From CAWJMF01 sp963843945 (GTDB taxonomy: Bacteria; Vulcanimicrobiota; Vulcanimicrobiia; Vulcanimicrobiales; Vulcanimicrobiaceae), in NCBI GenBank assembly GCA_963843945.1, contig CAWJMF010000006.1, positions 248,001-312,000 on the forward strand: a stretch of DNA of 64,000 nt, read 5' to 3'. Below are positions 15,794 to 23,285 of this stretch, piece after piece. Each line of letters opens with the position of its first letter. Position 1 is the stretch's first letter. The notes under the pieces were generated by a model. That model was given only the letters and a program-made list of their open reading frames with translations, was not told the DNA's origin and made no database searches. A program made the translations under genes and the position numbers.

Positions 15794-18586
15794 ATGAGCG
15801 TAATGCCCCACGATGGACGCCAAGGGGCGCTCCCCTCTGGCACGGTGACTTTTGCCTTCACCGACATTGAAGGCAGCACCGCGCGCTGGGAACGGCACCC
15901 GCACGAGATGGAACGGGCCGTGCGCCGTCATGACGAGTTGCTGCGCTCGGCTTTCACCAGCCATGGCGGCCATATCTTCAAGACGGTGGGCGATGCGTTT
16001 TGCGCGGCCTTTTGGCGTCCGGCGGATGCCGTTGCTGCGATCCTCGACGCACAGAGGGCCCTTGCCGCGGAAGACTTCTCGGCCGTCAACGATCTTCGTG
16101 TGCGCGCGGCCGTTCATACCGGCACGGCCGACGAGCGCGACGGTGACTACTTCGGGCCCGCCGTCAATCGCGTGGCCCGTTTACTCGCTATCGGCCACGG
16201 CGGCCAGGTGCTGCTCGCAGGCGTCACAGCGGAGCTCGTTCAGGGTGCGCTGCCGTCGCAAGCAGCTTTGCGGGACCTCGGCGAGCACCGCCTGCGCGAC
16301 CTCGCGCGGCCCGAACGCGTCTACCAATTGCTCGCACCCGGCCTCGTTGCGGACTTCCAGCCACTACGTTCGCTCGACGTGTTTCCGAACAACTTGCCGC
16401 TGCAGCTCAAATCGTTCGTCGGCCGTGAAAGACAGATCGCCGAGATCTCAGCGCTCATTGCTAAGCATCGGCTGGTCACGCTCGTCGGCTCAGCCGGGGT
16501 CGGCAAAACGCGCACGTCGCTGCAGGTTGCGGCCAGCCTGCTCGACGGCTCGGCCGACGGCGTCTGGTTTATCGAACTCGCACCCTTGTCCAGCGGCGAC
16601 TACATTCCATCAACGGTAGCGCAGCCATTTGGGATCACGCTGCCCTCCGAAGGCGATCCTATCGAAAACCTTGCCCGCGCCTTGAAGGCGGAGCGCGCGC
16701 TGCTCGTCTTCGATAACTGCGAACACCTCGTCGAACCTGCCGGACGCGTCATTTCGGCCATTTTGCGGGAATGCTCGAAAGTAACGGTCCTCGCTTCGAG
16801 CCGCCAGGGCCTCGGCATTGAAGGTGAAGAGACGTACCGGATGCCGTCGCTCGACGTCCCTCTTGCGGCCGATCGCCTCAGCGCATCGCAAGCGATTACC
16901 TCGCCGGCGATTGCCCTCTTCGTAGAGCGGGCGCTGAGCGCCGATAAAACGTTTGCACTCACCGACGAGAACGCTCCGGCCGTTGCTGACATCTGCCGGC
17001 GACTCGACGGCATTCCCTTTGCGATAGAACTCGCGGCATCGCGCGTCAAGATGCTCAGTCCGCGGCAACTCCGCGAGCGGCTCGATCAGCGTTTCCGGGT
17101 GCTCACGGGCGGAAGCCGTGATGTTTTGCCACGGCAGCAAACGCTGCGTGCGCTCATCGATTGGAGTTACGATCTGCTTGACCCGCGGGAGCGCGTGCTT
17201 TTTCGCCGTCTCGGCGCCTTTGTCGGCGGCTTCACGCTGGAGGGCGCAGTTGCCGTCGGCGGCGATGACGTCGACCAGCTCGACCTGCTCGACGCGCTCG
17301 CTTCGCTGGTCGATAAATCGCTGGTGCTTGCCGAGCCGGAAGGCGACTCGCTGCGCTACCGCCTGCTGGAGTCCACGAGGGTATACGCGTTGGAAAGGCT
17401 TTCGGAAGCTGGTGAGGCCGAGCTCCTCGCCACTCGCCATCTGCAGTATCTTCGAGAGCGCTTCGCCGAGATATGGGCACGGGCGGACCGCTCGGGTCGT
17501 ACGCACGAATTGGTTGCGGCGTTTGCGGCGGAGTTGGAGGACGTGCGCTTCGCCTTGGATGGCGCATTGTCGCGCTCGGAGATCGCAGTGGGCGGCTCGG
17601 AGATCGTAGCGGGCGGCGCGCTGCTCGCCGAAATCGGCGGAAGCTGGTCGAACCTCGGACTCGAGGCTGAGGGCATAACTCGCTGCGAGCGATACATCGT
17701 CTCCCTCCCCGCGGCGGAGTCGCAGCTCCTGGCTCGCCTCTGCGGCACTTTAGCCTTCTTACTCGGCGAATGCGGACAGAAGACACGCGCTCTTGAGATT
17801 GCGAGGGAGGCGGTAACGCACGCGCGCCACGACGGCAACCCGCAAACGATTGCTTGGGCGTTGCGACACTACGGAAACGCGGCGGTACGATTGAGTAGTT
17901 TCGAGGACGCGGATGCGGCCCTCACCGAGGCCGAAGCGTTCCAGCCTGCTTCGGTGGGCCTTCGACTGGCGCTACTCTACGTCCGCGCACTGTTAAGCAC
18001 TCGGCGCGGTGATCTCGAATCAGCGGCGCGAATGCAAGGGCAGCTACGGAAGGCGCACCGCTCGTTCGGAAACACGCATGGAGAACGGATCGCGGCAGGC
18101 AATTTGGCTGAAGTCGAACACGCTCGCGGCCGAACGCCGCTCGCCATCTCCATTTTCGAGGAGATGTTACCCGCCGCACGAGCCGACAGGGACCGTGGTA
18201 GATTGGCGACAGCGCTCAACAACCTAGCTGGCTATCGAGCAGCGGTGGGCGATTTTCCGGGGGCCGCCTTAGCGGCTCGCGAGGCGATTGAACTGCAAGC
18301 TTCAACGGATTCCGCTGACGTCTATGTGGGGATCGGAATCGAGCACCTCGCCCTTGTCGCAGCGGCTCGCGGTGATTTTTCGAGTGCGGCTACACTCGAA
18401 GGTTACGCCAACGCCGCGCTTCGGCGGCAGGGGTTCGAGCGCGAGTTCACCGAGACGACGACCTACAATCGCCTCACCGCACTCCTGCACGAGGGAGTCG
18501 CACCCGACGAACTCGCACGGTTGACGGAAGAGGGCGCCGCGCTCACGCCGGAGGGTGCCATCGCACTCGCGCTTGAGAAGTCGTAG
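15794..18586 (+). CDS. Class III cyclase - NTPase - TPR-like signalling protein
   Basis: A 930-residue multidomain protein. Residues about 13-165 form a class III adenylate/guanylate cyclase domain (TFAFTDIEGST with a metal Asp, VGDAFCAAF with the second Asp, AVHTGTADERDGDYFGPAVN). An AP-ATPase/STAND-like NTPase follows: Walker A GSAGVGKTR (about 235), Walker B LLVFDNCEH (about 300), then VTVLASSRQGL and LDGIPFAIELAA. The rest is helical, TPR-like. The ATG at 15794 is chosen; GTG at 15776 is also in frame. It is the first gene inside the island and faces a second NTPase of similar plan. Confidence 0.88.
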   Translation: MSVMPHDGRQGALPSGTVTFAFTDIEGSTARWERHPHEMERAVRRHDELLRSAFTSHGGHIFKTVGDAFCAAFWRPADAVAAILDAQRALAAEDFSAVNDLRVRAAVHTGTADERDGDYFGPAVNRVARLLAIGHGGQVLLAGVTAELVQGALPSQAALRDLGEHRLRDLARPERVYQLLAPGLVADFQPLRSLDVFPNNLPLQLKSFVGRERQIAEISALIAKHRLVTLVGSAGVGKTRTSLQVAASLLDGSADGVWFIELAPLSSGDYIPSTVAQPFGITLPSEGDPIENLARALKAERALLVFDNCEHLVEPAGRVISAILRECSKVTVLASSRQGLGIEGEETYRMPSLDVPLAADRLSASQAITSPAIALFVERALSADKTFALTDENAPAVADICRRLDGIPFAIELAASRVKMLSPRQLRERLDQRFRVLTGGSRDVLPRQQTLRALIDWSYDLLDPRERVLFRRLGAFVGGFTLEGAVAVGGDDVDQLDLLDALASLVDKSLVLAEPEGDSLRYRLLESTRVYALERLSEAGEAELLATRHLQYLRERFAEIWARADRSGRTHELVAAFAAELEDVRFALDGALSRSEIAVGGSEIVAGGALLAEIGGSWSNLGLEAEGITRCERYIVSLPAAESQLLARLCGTLAFLLGECGQKTRALEIAREAVTHARHDGNPQTIAWALRHYGNAAVRLSSFEDADAALTEAEAFQPASVGLRLALLYVRALLSTRRGDLESAARMQGQLRKAHRSFGNTHGERIAAGNLAEVEHARGRTPLAISIFEEMLPAARADRDRGRLATALNNLAGYRAAVGDFPGAALAAREAIELQASTDSADVYVGIGIEHLALVAAARGDFSSAATLEGYANAALRRQGFEREFTETTTYNRLTALLHEGVAPDELARLTEEGAALTPEGAIALALEKS

Positions 18587-18751
18587 CGGGCTAACTGACC
18601 GGCGGCAGGGTGTCCGTGGCAGTTTCGCGCCATCGAATAAGGTGAGATCCGCCGCCATGGCCGGCTTGGCTGCGGCGCATGCCTCAGAGACCCTCCCGAC
18701 GAGCGATGCTGGTCGGCTTCCCATTAAAAACAGGCACCGCTCACATCCGGC

Positions 18752-19252
18752 CTAGTGCGACGGAGCAGCGGGTTCCGGAACTGTGAACGATACCGTCCTT
18801 ACGCACTCGCCGCATCCGGCGAATACGTGGTGCGCCGTGTCGACTAACTCGACACGCATCTTATGCTGCCCTGGGGGCAGACCAGCGATGCTGATCGTAT
18901 TGTTGCCATCGTCTTCCACAAAACCCCATGGAACATCATCTATGTGCACGTGCAGATGCCCGATTCGAGGAGATGCGGTGAGCGCGCCCGTCCCAAACAC
19001 TGGCAAGATCCGCACGTTCTCAGCGCGATATTGGATCCAGACGAGGCCGTGCGCCAGCCCAGCCGCAAGGGGCGTGGGATCAACGATGAGTCTGGGTGGG
19101 GGCTCGTTCGAAATGGCGACGTATGGCGAGACCTCGACGATCTGCCTCTTGGTTTGAGCAAACGCCTTTGTGGCGAGTGCACTTCCGCTCACAACGCCGA
19201 CGGCGGCGATCACGGCAAGCGTTTTGAGAAGCACGTGCATAGCTGTCCTCAC
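18752..19252 (-). CDS. Exported DUF6130-like protein
   Basis: A 166-residue protein with a signal peptide (about residues 5-32, ending ATKAFAQ). The mature part contains SPRIGHLHVHIDDVPWGF, GLPPGQHKMRVELVD and a final VSFTVPEP, the pattern I associate with DUF6130, a small beta-sandwich domain of unknown role. The GTG at 19252 overlaps the TGA of the upstream NTF2-like gene by 4 nt (GTGA), so the two are translationally coupled; an ATG at 19240 is the alternative. It lies inside the putative island. Confidence 0.65.
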   Translation of the reverse strand: MRTAMHVLLKTLAVIAAVGVVSGSALATKAFAQTKRQIVEVSPYVAISNEPPPRLIVDPTPLAAGLAHGLVWIQYRAENVRILPVFGTGALTASPRIGHLHVHIDDVPWGFVEDDGNNTISIAGLPPGQHKMRVELVDTAHHVFAGCGECVRTVSFTVPEPAAPSH

Positions 19253-19665
19253 GTTTTAGCCAACAAAGCGTCCGAGGCGCTTTCTTGTTCTTTGATAAAG
19301 AGCGATTCGAGTGGAGTGCCCGCGAATCTCTTGCCCATTAGACGAGCGAACAGCAATACTGAACTTCGCGGCCGGTGATTCACGACCAAATGTTGCGTTT
19401 GGCCCGCGGCATTGCGGTGAACCGTAACGACGCATTTCGTGGGCTCTCCGCGAATTTCGCACGAGTATTCTTCGATAAATCCATCCTCGCCGAAGTTACC
19501 CGTAAAGCTGAACTGCTGGTTCTTGTACTCCTCGCGCGCGGCAGACACGATTGCGTGCACAGCGTCCGCACCATGAGCGACGCCTTGCATTGCTGCCCCT
19601 TCGCCCGTGACATCCTCAGCCAAGTTCTCAAGCCACTTCGGATAATAGGGTTGTCCCATATACAT
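19249..19665 (-). CDS. NTF2/SnoaL-like protein
   Basis: A 138-residue protein in the nuclear transport factor 2-like superfamily, a cone-shaped fold used for ligand binding or small-molecule catalysis. The ATG at 19665 is chosen because GAGGAG lies 8 nt upstream; the open frame continues further but without family similarity. Recognisable parts are PKWLENLAEDVTGEGAAM, NFGEDGFIEEYSCEIRGEP and HLVVNHRPRSS. It is coupled to the DUF6130-like gene downstream and about 68 bp after the XRE gene. The ligand is unknown. Confidence 0.75.
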   Translation of the reverse strand: MYMGQPYYPKWLENLAEDVTGEGAAMQGVAHGADAVHAIVSAAREEYKNQQFSFTGNFGEDGFIEEYSCEIRGEPTKCVVTVHRNAAGQTQHLVVNHRPRSSVLLFARLMGKRFAGTPLESLFIKEQESASDALLAKT

Positions 19666-19732
19666 AAGTTTTCTCCTCAAGTTCTTGTTGGTTGCACATT
19701 CGCGCCCGCAACGTGCACGAATCGTTGCCGAT

Positions 19733-20092
19733 TCATTTTTGCGCCTGCAGACTGCAGTTAGGGCACCGCCCGAAGATTGCCAAACAGCCTTGCAGCGAAG
19801 GAATCGCGACTGCAAAGAGTCTCGCGCGCTCTTCGTAACTTGCATTTAGCGCCGTCGCTAGTCGAGCGAGCAAGGCTATGGAGGGGCGTCTCGTTCCCAA
19901 TTCGAGACTCGCGTACCACCCGCGGCTCACGCCGATGGCTTCTGCAAGCTCCTCTTGCGACACCGGTTTCCCGCACCGCGACCGTAGGCGTTTGAAATCG
20001 CCGAGCGCCGGCGTCGTACCATCTAGCCGAATGCGCAACTGCCTCAGAAGGACGGGCAACTGATAGTTCTGATCCAACGGGGTAGCGTTCAT
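19733..20092 (-). CDS. XRE-family helix-turn-helix regulator
   Basis: A 119-residue DNA-binding protein. The helix-turn-helix is ISQEELAEAIGVSRGWYASLE-like in form (here VSQEELAEAIGVSRGWYA), followed by RPSIALLARLATALN and EERARLFAVA, as in the N-terminal domain of MmyB-type regulators. The C-terminus ends with a CPNC pair. The ligand domain of MmyB proteins is absent. It is the first gene of the XRE/NTF2-like/DUF6130 cassette, so it probably controls that transcript; a near-palindrome lies 44 bp upstream of the ATG. Confidence 0.8.
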   Translation of the reverse strand: MNATPLDQNYQLPVLLRQLRIRLDGTTPALGDFKRLRSRCGKPVSQEELAEAIGVSRGWYASLELGTRRPSIALLARLATALNASYEERARLFAVAIPSLQGCLAIFGRCPNCSLQAQK

Positions 20093-20407
20093 GTTACATG
20101 CTCCAGGCGCTAGTCTCCAGACCAGCTTATGCCTCTGGCACCTGGTGGCACAGACACAAAGCAAACAATTAGACACACAATCGCGGAGCGGCCCGGGTGG
20201 TCACTGGAAGTCGGCAGACGCCTGGGCATGCTGCTGGTACGATCCAGCGTACATGAGCATCGTCGGAGGATCGTTTCAAGCGGCATCGCCGCCTGAACAC
20301 GTCGCGATTCCCGCCGTCACGGCCCTTCCGCGCACGCAGCCGGACCAACCGGCGCAAACGATCGTTTTGGAAAACGTCGACGCGCTCGTTGGCGTTTATG
20401 TCGATCT
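20093..20407. other. Intergenic region between the XRE and NTPase genes
   Basis: About 315 bp without a convincing gene. It holds the presumed promoter of the XRE cassette and the 3' flank of the XRE-NTPase gene. A 54-codon plus-strand frame (about 20253-20417) has no ribosome-binding site or recognisable features and is not called. Confidence 0.5.
20136..20150. promoter_or_regulatory. Near-palindrome upstream of the XRE gene
   Basis: TGGCACC-T-GGTGGCA is a 15-bp inverted repeat with one mismatched pair, 44 bp upstream of the XRE start codon. It could be an autoregulatory operator, but no matching second site was found. Confidence 0.3.
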
Positions 20408-22813
20408 TTATTGTTGATCTATCAGGGCATCTAGCGCCAGCTCGATGGCGTCTTCATGCGTTAACAACGCGCCGTCCGCCATCGCAGCGTCGAGCGCCTC
20501 TCGGTCCAGGGTTTCCCGCAGGGTGGACTCGAGCAGGTCGTGCGCGTCTTGGCGGAGTGGCGATCGACGAACCGGGCTCCCCTTTTCAACCGAGGTGATT
20601 AAACCCAACAGCCGCGCTGCCGGCGCTAGATTGCCAAGGAGCGCCAACCCGAGGGCGGCGTACTCTACCTCGGCGAGCATGGCTGTAGTTCGAACACCGG
20701 ACCGCGTACGCCGCAAGTACTCATGCAATTCTAAAGCAGTCTCTCGCACCTTCCCCAAGAGCAGTCGTAAGATGATGAGGCGCGGCAGCGTGTAGGTCAC
20801 GACTGTCGGATGTGCTCCAAACTCGCCACCCAGCAATCGCTCCGCGATCTCCAGAGCGAGCTCCTTGTTCCCCGCAGCATACTCTAGATCAATGCGCGGG
20901 ATGATGATGTTTTGTGCAACATAGTCAGGAATACCAAGTCTTAACGCGATAATCTCCGCTTGGTCGAGGGCAACGCGCGCTTCATCGTAACGCTTTGATA
21001 GTAGGCACAGCAATTGATATGAAAACAGATGATTGCAATAGTTTCGCGAGTTTTGCATGCCGTTACGGATAAGGATGTCGCCACTACGCACCAACGTCGC
21101 CTCGGCTCCGGAAAGGTCCCCGTGAACAGCCTGTACCGCGGCTATAACATCGCAAAGCTCCGAGACGGCCACGTCGTCGCACCTTTCGCAGAGGCGGAGC
21201 GCGCGGTCAACGTACGCAAGTGCCGACTGGTTGGTCCGAGTAAGATCCATAAGACGTGAAAGCAGCCGCAGAACGATAAGCGGTTTGAGGCCCTCATCGA
21301 TACGCGCAAGCGCGGTCTTTAGCCACTGGACGTTCTCTAAATCTCGTCCCATGGCGGTCCAAAGCCTTTGAAGTCCCACAAGGATGCGGCCAGCGAGCGC
21401 GCGGTCGTCCTGATCTTCCGCGCTCAAGGACCAGGCGACGGCTGCACGGACGTTGTCAAACTCCGCCGAGAGTTCGGCAACGCGACCGATCGGAATAGTC
21501 TCGCCCGCTAAACGGTCGCCGATCTCTGCCAACCACGTCGCGTGGCGCCGTGCGATTGCATCGTACGCATGGTCGGTGCGCAATCGTTCGTGCGTGAAGG
21601 CTCGGACTGACTCAAGAATTGAATACCGCAATCCCGTTTTGGTAATGTCTGCATTCACCAGCGACTTGTTTACCAGAGATGCAAGCAGCTCGAGCACCTC
21701 GCCCTCGCGAGCTGCCGCGCTCGCATGAATCACCTCGGCGGCGGCTAGCGTAAAACCGCCAGTGAATATTCCCATCTCCAGCAGCAGTCCACGCTCGCGG
21801 GCGTCAAGCAAATTGTAGCTCCAGTCTATCGTTGCCGTGACCGTTCTCTGTCTTGGCGGCAAGTCGCGGCGGCCCGACGGAAGGCTTAGGTGTTCGTCTA
21901 GACGAGCGCGTAAGACGTCGAGGCCTAGTGAAGGTACGTGCGCCGCTGATAGCTCGAGGGCGAGCGGGATGCCGTCGAGCCGCCGCGCGATTTCGGTAAT
22001 CGTTGAGGTGCTCCCAGCATCGAGCACGAGGTTCGGGTCGACCGACTGCGCCCGCTGCGTAAACAATTCGGCAGCAAACTCCGAAGAGAGCGACGGAAGG
22101 CGATAAACAATTTCGCCGGCAACGTTGAGCCGCTCGCGGCTGGTTGCGAGGAGCGTCACGCCGGGGCATCCTGACAATATTGCGTCCGCCGCGCGCGCTG
22201 CATGTTCGATGACATGTTCGCAATTGTCGAAGATGACGAGCATATGCCGATCACCCACTGCCGAGGCGAGGCCCGACAGTTCGCCCCCGCGATCGCCTAG
22301 AGGTGGCTGTATTGTGTCGGCAATTTTCGATGGAATGAACGCGCCATCGACAAGCGACGCGAAATCGATGAACCAGACCTCAGGAAACGTCGCTAGGAGT
22401 GAGCGGGCCGCCTCTGTAGCAATGCGTGTCTTGCCGACGCCGCCGGACCCAGTCGTGCAAACAAGTCGCGAGCGCCCGAGAAGCGTGCGCAACAGTTCAA
22501 GCTCGGCTTCGCGTCCGACGAGCGGCGTCCGTTCGGGCCGAAGATTGTGCCGTGGATGCGACGAGGATCTAACAGTCCGCCGTGCACCATTCCGGGCGTT
22601 TTCGAGGGCCGCCTGTTCCAGCGGCTCGAGCCCAAGCGCCTGCGCGAGCAACAGGATAGTGTGCCGGTGCGGGGCTTTGCGTGCACCGCGCTCCAGCAGA
22701 CCGACAGCCCCTTCGGTGATATTCGCTCTCTCCGCAAGCTCACTTTGCGACATTGCGGCTCGGAGGCGAAACCCACGAAGCAGATCCCCAAAGGTGGGGG
22801 CGCTGTTAGGCAC
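20408..22813 (-). CDS. XRE helix-turn-helix - NTPase - TPR-like regulator
   Basis: About 801 residues from a GTG at 22813. Residues about 5-65 are an XRE helix-turn-helix (MSQSELAERANITEGAVGLL). An AP-ATPase/STAND-like module follows, with VGREAELELLR, Walker A GSGGVGKTR (about 120), Walker B MLVIFDNCEHV (about 190), VTLLATSRERL and LDGIPLALELSA, then DWSYNLLDARER and helical repeats to the end. The core parallels the cyclase-NTPase at the other end of the island. The open frame continues to 23056 but that part looks non-coding. Such proteins act as ligand- or NTP-switched transcription regulators; the target is unknown. Confidence 0.85.
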   Translation of the reverse strand: MPNSAPTFGDLLRGFRLRAAMSQSELAERANITEGAVGLLERGARKAPHRHTILLLAQALGLEPLEQAALENARNGARRTVRSSSHPRHNLRPERTPLVGREAELELLRTLLGRSRLVCTTGSGGVGKTRIATEAARSLLATFPEVWFIDFASLVDGAFIPSKIADTIQPPLGDRGGELSGLASAVGDRHMLVIFDNCEHVIEHAARAADAILSGCPGVTLLATSRERLNVAGEIVYRLPSLSSEFAAELFTQRAQSVDPNLVLDAGSTSTITEIARRLDGIPLALELSAAHVPSLGLDVLRARLDEHLSLPSGRRDLPPRQRTVTATIDWSYNLLDARERGLLLEMGIFTGGFTLAAAEVIHASAAAREGEVLELLASLVNKSLVNADITKTGLRYSILESVRAFTHERLRTDHAYDAIARRHATWLAEIGDRLAGETIPIGRVAELSAEFDNVRAAVAWSLSAEDQDDRALAGRILVGLQRLWTAMGRDLENVQWLKTALARIDEGLKPLIVLRLLSRLMDLTRTNQSALAYVDRALRLCERCDDVAVSELCDVIAAVQAVHGDLSGAEATLVRSGDILIRNGMQNSRNYCNHLFSYQLLCLLSKRYDEARVALDQAEIIALRLGIPDYVAQNIIIPRIDLEYAAGNKELALEIAERLLGGEFGAHPTVVTYTLPRLIILRLLLGKVRETALELHEYLRRTRSGVRTTAMLAEVEYAALGLALLGNLAPAARLLGLITSVEKGSPVRRSPLRQDAHDLLESTLRETLDREALDAAMADGALLTHEDAIELALDALIDQQ

Positions 22814-23209
22814 CCTCGGATTTTCGGTCGGCTCTCCTCGTGCTCCTAGGGCCGTAGCTGATCGCGCCGGTGCGAACCTCGCATCGGTATCCGCGCGTAT
22901 GGCGAGGCGCCGATTACCTATACATTTGGGCCAAGCAGTGTAGCGAGCGGCGCAAGGGCAACAGCCGCGCAAGAAAAAGAAAACGCGTGGTGATCGAGAT
23001 CGGCTGAGCGGGGATGGCTCCTCCAGGATCACGGCGACGGCGCGCGCGACGTCCAAAGAAGAGACGGGCGACGTCTTACCGCTGCCAGCGGAAGTGCTAT
23101 TCTCGCCGGATCATGTGCATCACGGCCAGCTACTGTGCCACTCTGTGCCAACGCGGTCATAGGTACGGACCGCGCAACGAAAAACGCCCCGTGACTACGA
23201 GGCGTTACA
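22814..23209. other. Island edge between the XRE-NTPase gene and tRNA-Thr
   Basis: About 395 bp without a supported gene. It contains the upstream region of the XRE-NTPase, a pair of 8-bp direct repeats (CTGTGCCA at 23133-23140 and 23143-23150) and the tRNA terminator. Open frames on both strands here lack family similarity. Confidence 0.5.
23180..23206 (-). terminator. Rho-independent terminator of tRNA-Thr
   Basis: On the minus strand AACGCC pairs with GGCGTT (plus positions 23201-23206 and 23183-23188) around a 12-nt loop, followed directly by a run of T. It begins 3 bp after the tRNA CCA end. Confidence 0.75.
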
Positions 23210-23285
23210 TGGAGCCGACGAGCGGACTTGAACCGCTGACCTGCTGATTACGAATCAGCTGCTCTACCAACTGAGCTACGTCGGC
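23210..23285 (-). tRNA. tRNA-Thr (anticodon CGT)
   Basis: A 76-nt complete cloverleaf with encoded CCA. Acceptor stem GCCGACG/CGTCGGC, D arm GCTC-AGTTGGTA-GAGC, anticodon stem-loop GCTGA-TTCGTAA-TCAGC with anticodon CGT reading ACG, and T arm AGCGG-TTCAAGT-CCGCT. Its 3' 43 bp are repeated at 15641-15683, making it the presumed integration site of the island. Confidence 0.97.
23214..23256 (-). repeat. att-like core within the intact tRNA-Thr
   Basis: The 43-bp partner of the repeat at 15641-15683, same orientation and no mismatches. It ends two bases into the 5' anticodon stem, a common crossover place for tyrosine recombinases that use tRNA genes. Confidence 0.85.

Larger units (their letters stand above)
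15641..23256. mobile_element. Putative genomic island bounded by tRNA-Thr direct repeats
   Basis: The region lies between two identical 43-bp direct repeats, one inside the intact tRNA-Thr(CGT) gene and one a free 3' tRNA fragment. The geometry is that of integration into a tRNA 3' end: the intact gene at one edge, the element running away from its 3' end, and the 3' copy at the far edge. The cargo is a cyclase-NTPase, a DUF6130/NTF2-like/XRE cassette and an XRE-NTPase. No integrase, relaxase or phage gene is seen, so it may be decayed or mobilised in trans. Confidence 0.6.

Noticed and set aside
15776..18586. Cyclase-NTPase considered as a known LuxR-type (MalT) regulator
   Set aside because: No LuxR helix-turn-helix is present at the C-terminus; the N-terminal cyclase is clear.
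20253..20417. 54-codon plus-strand frame beginning MSIVGGSF in the gap between the XRE and XRE-NTPase genes
   Set aside because: No ribosome-binding site, no recognisable domain, and it overlaps the end of the XRE-NTPase on the other strand.
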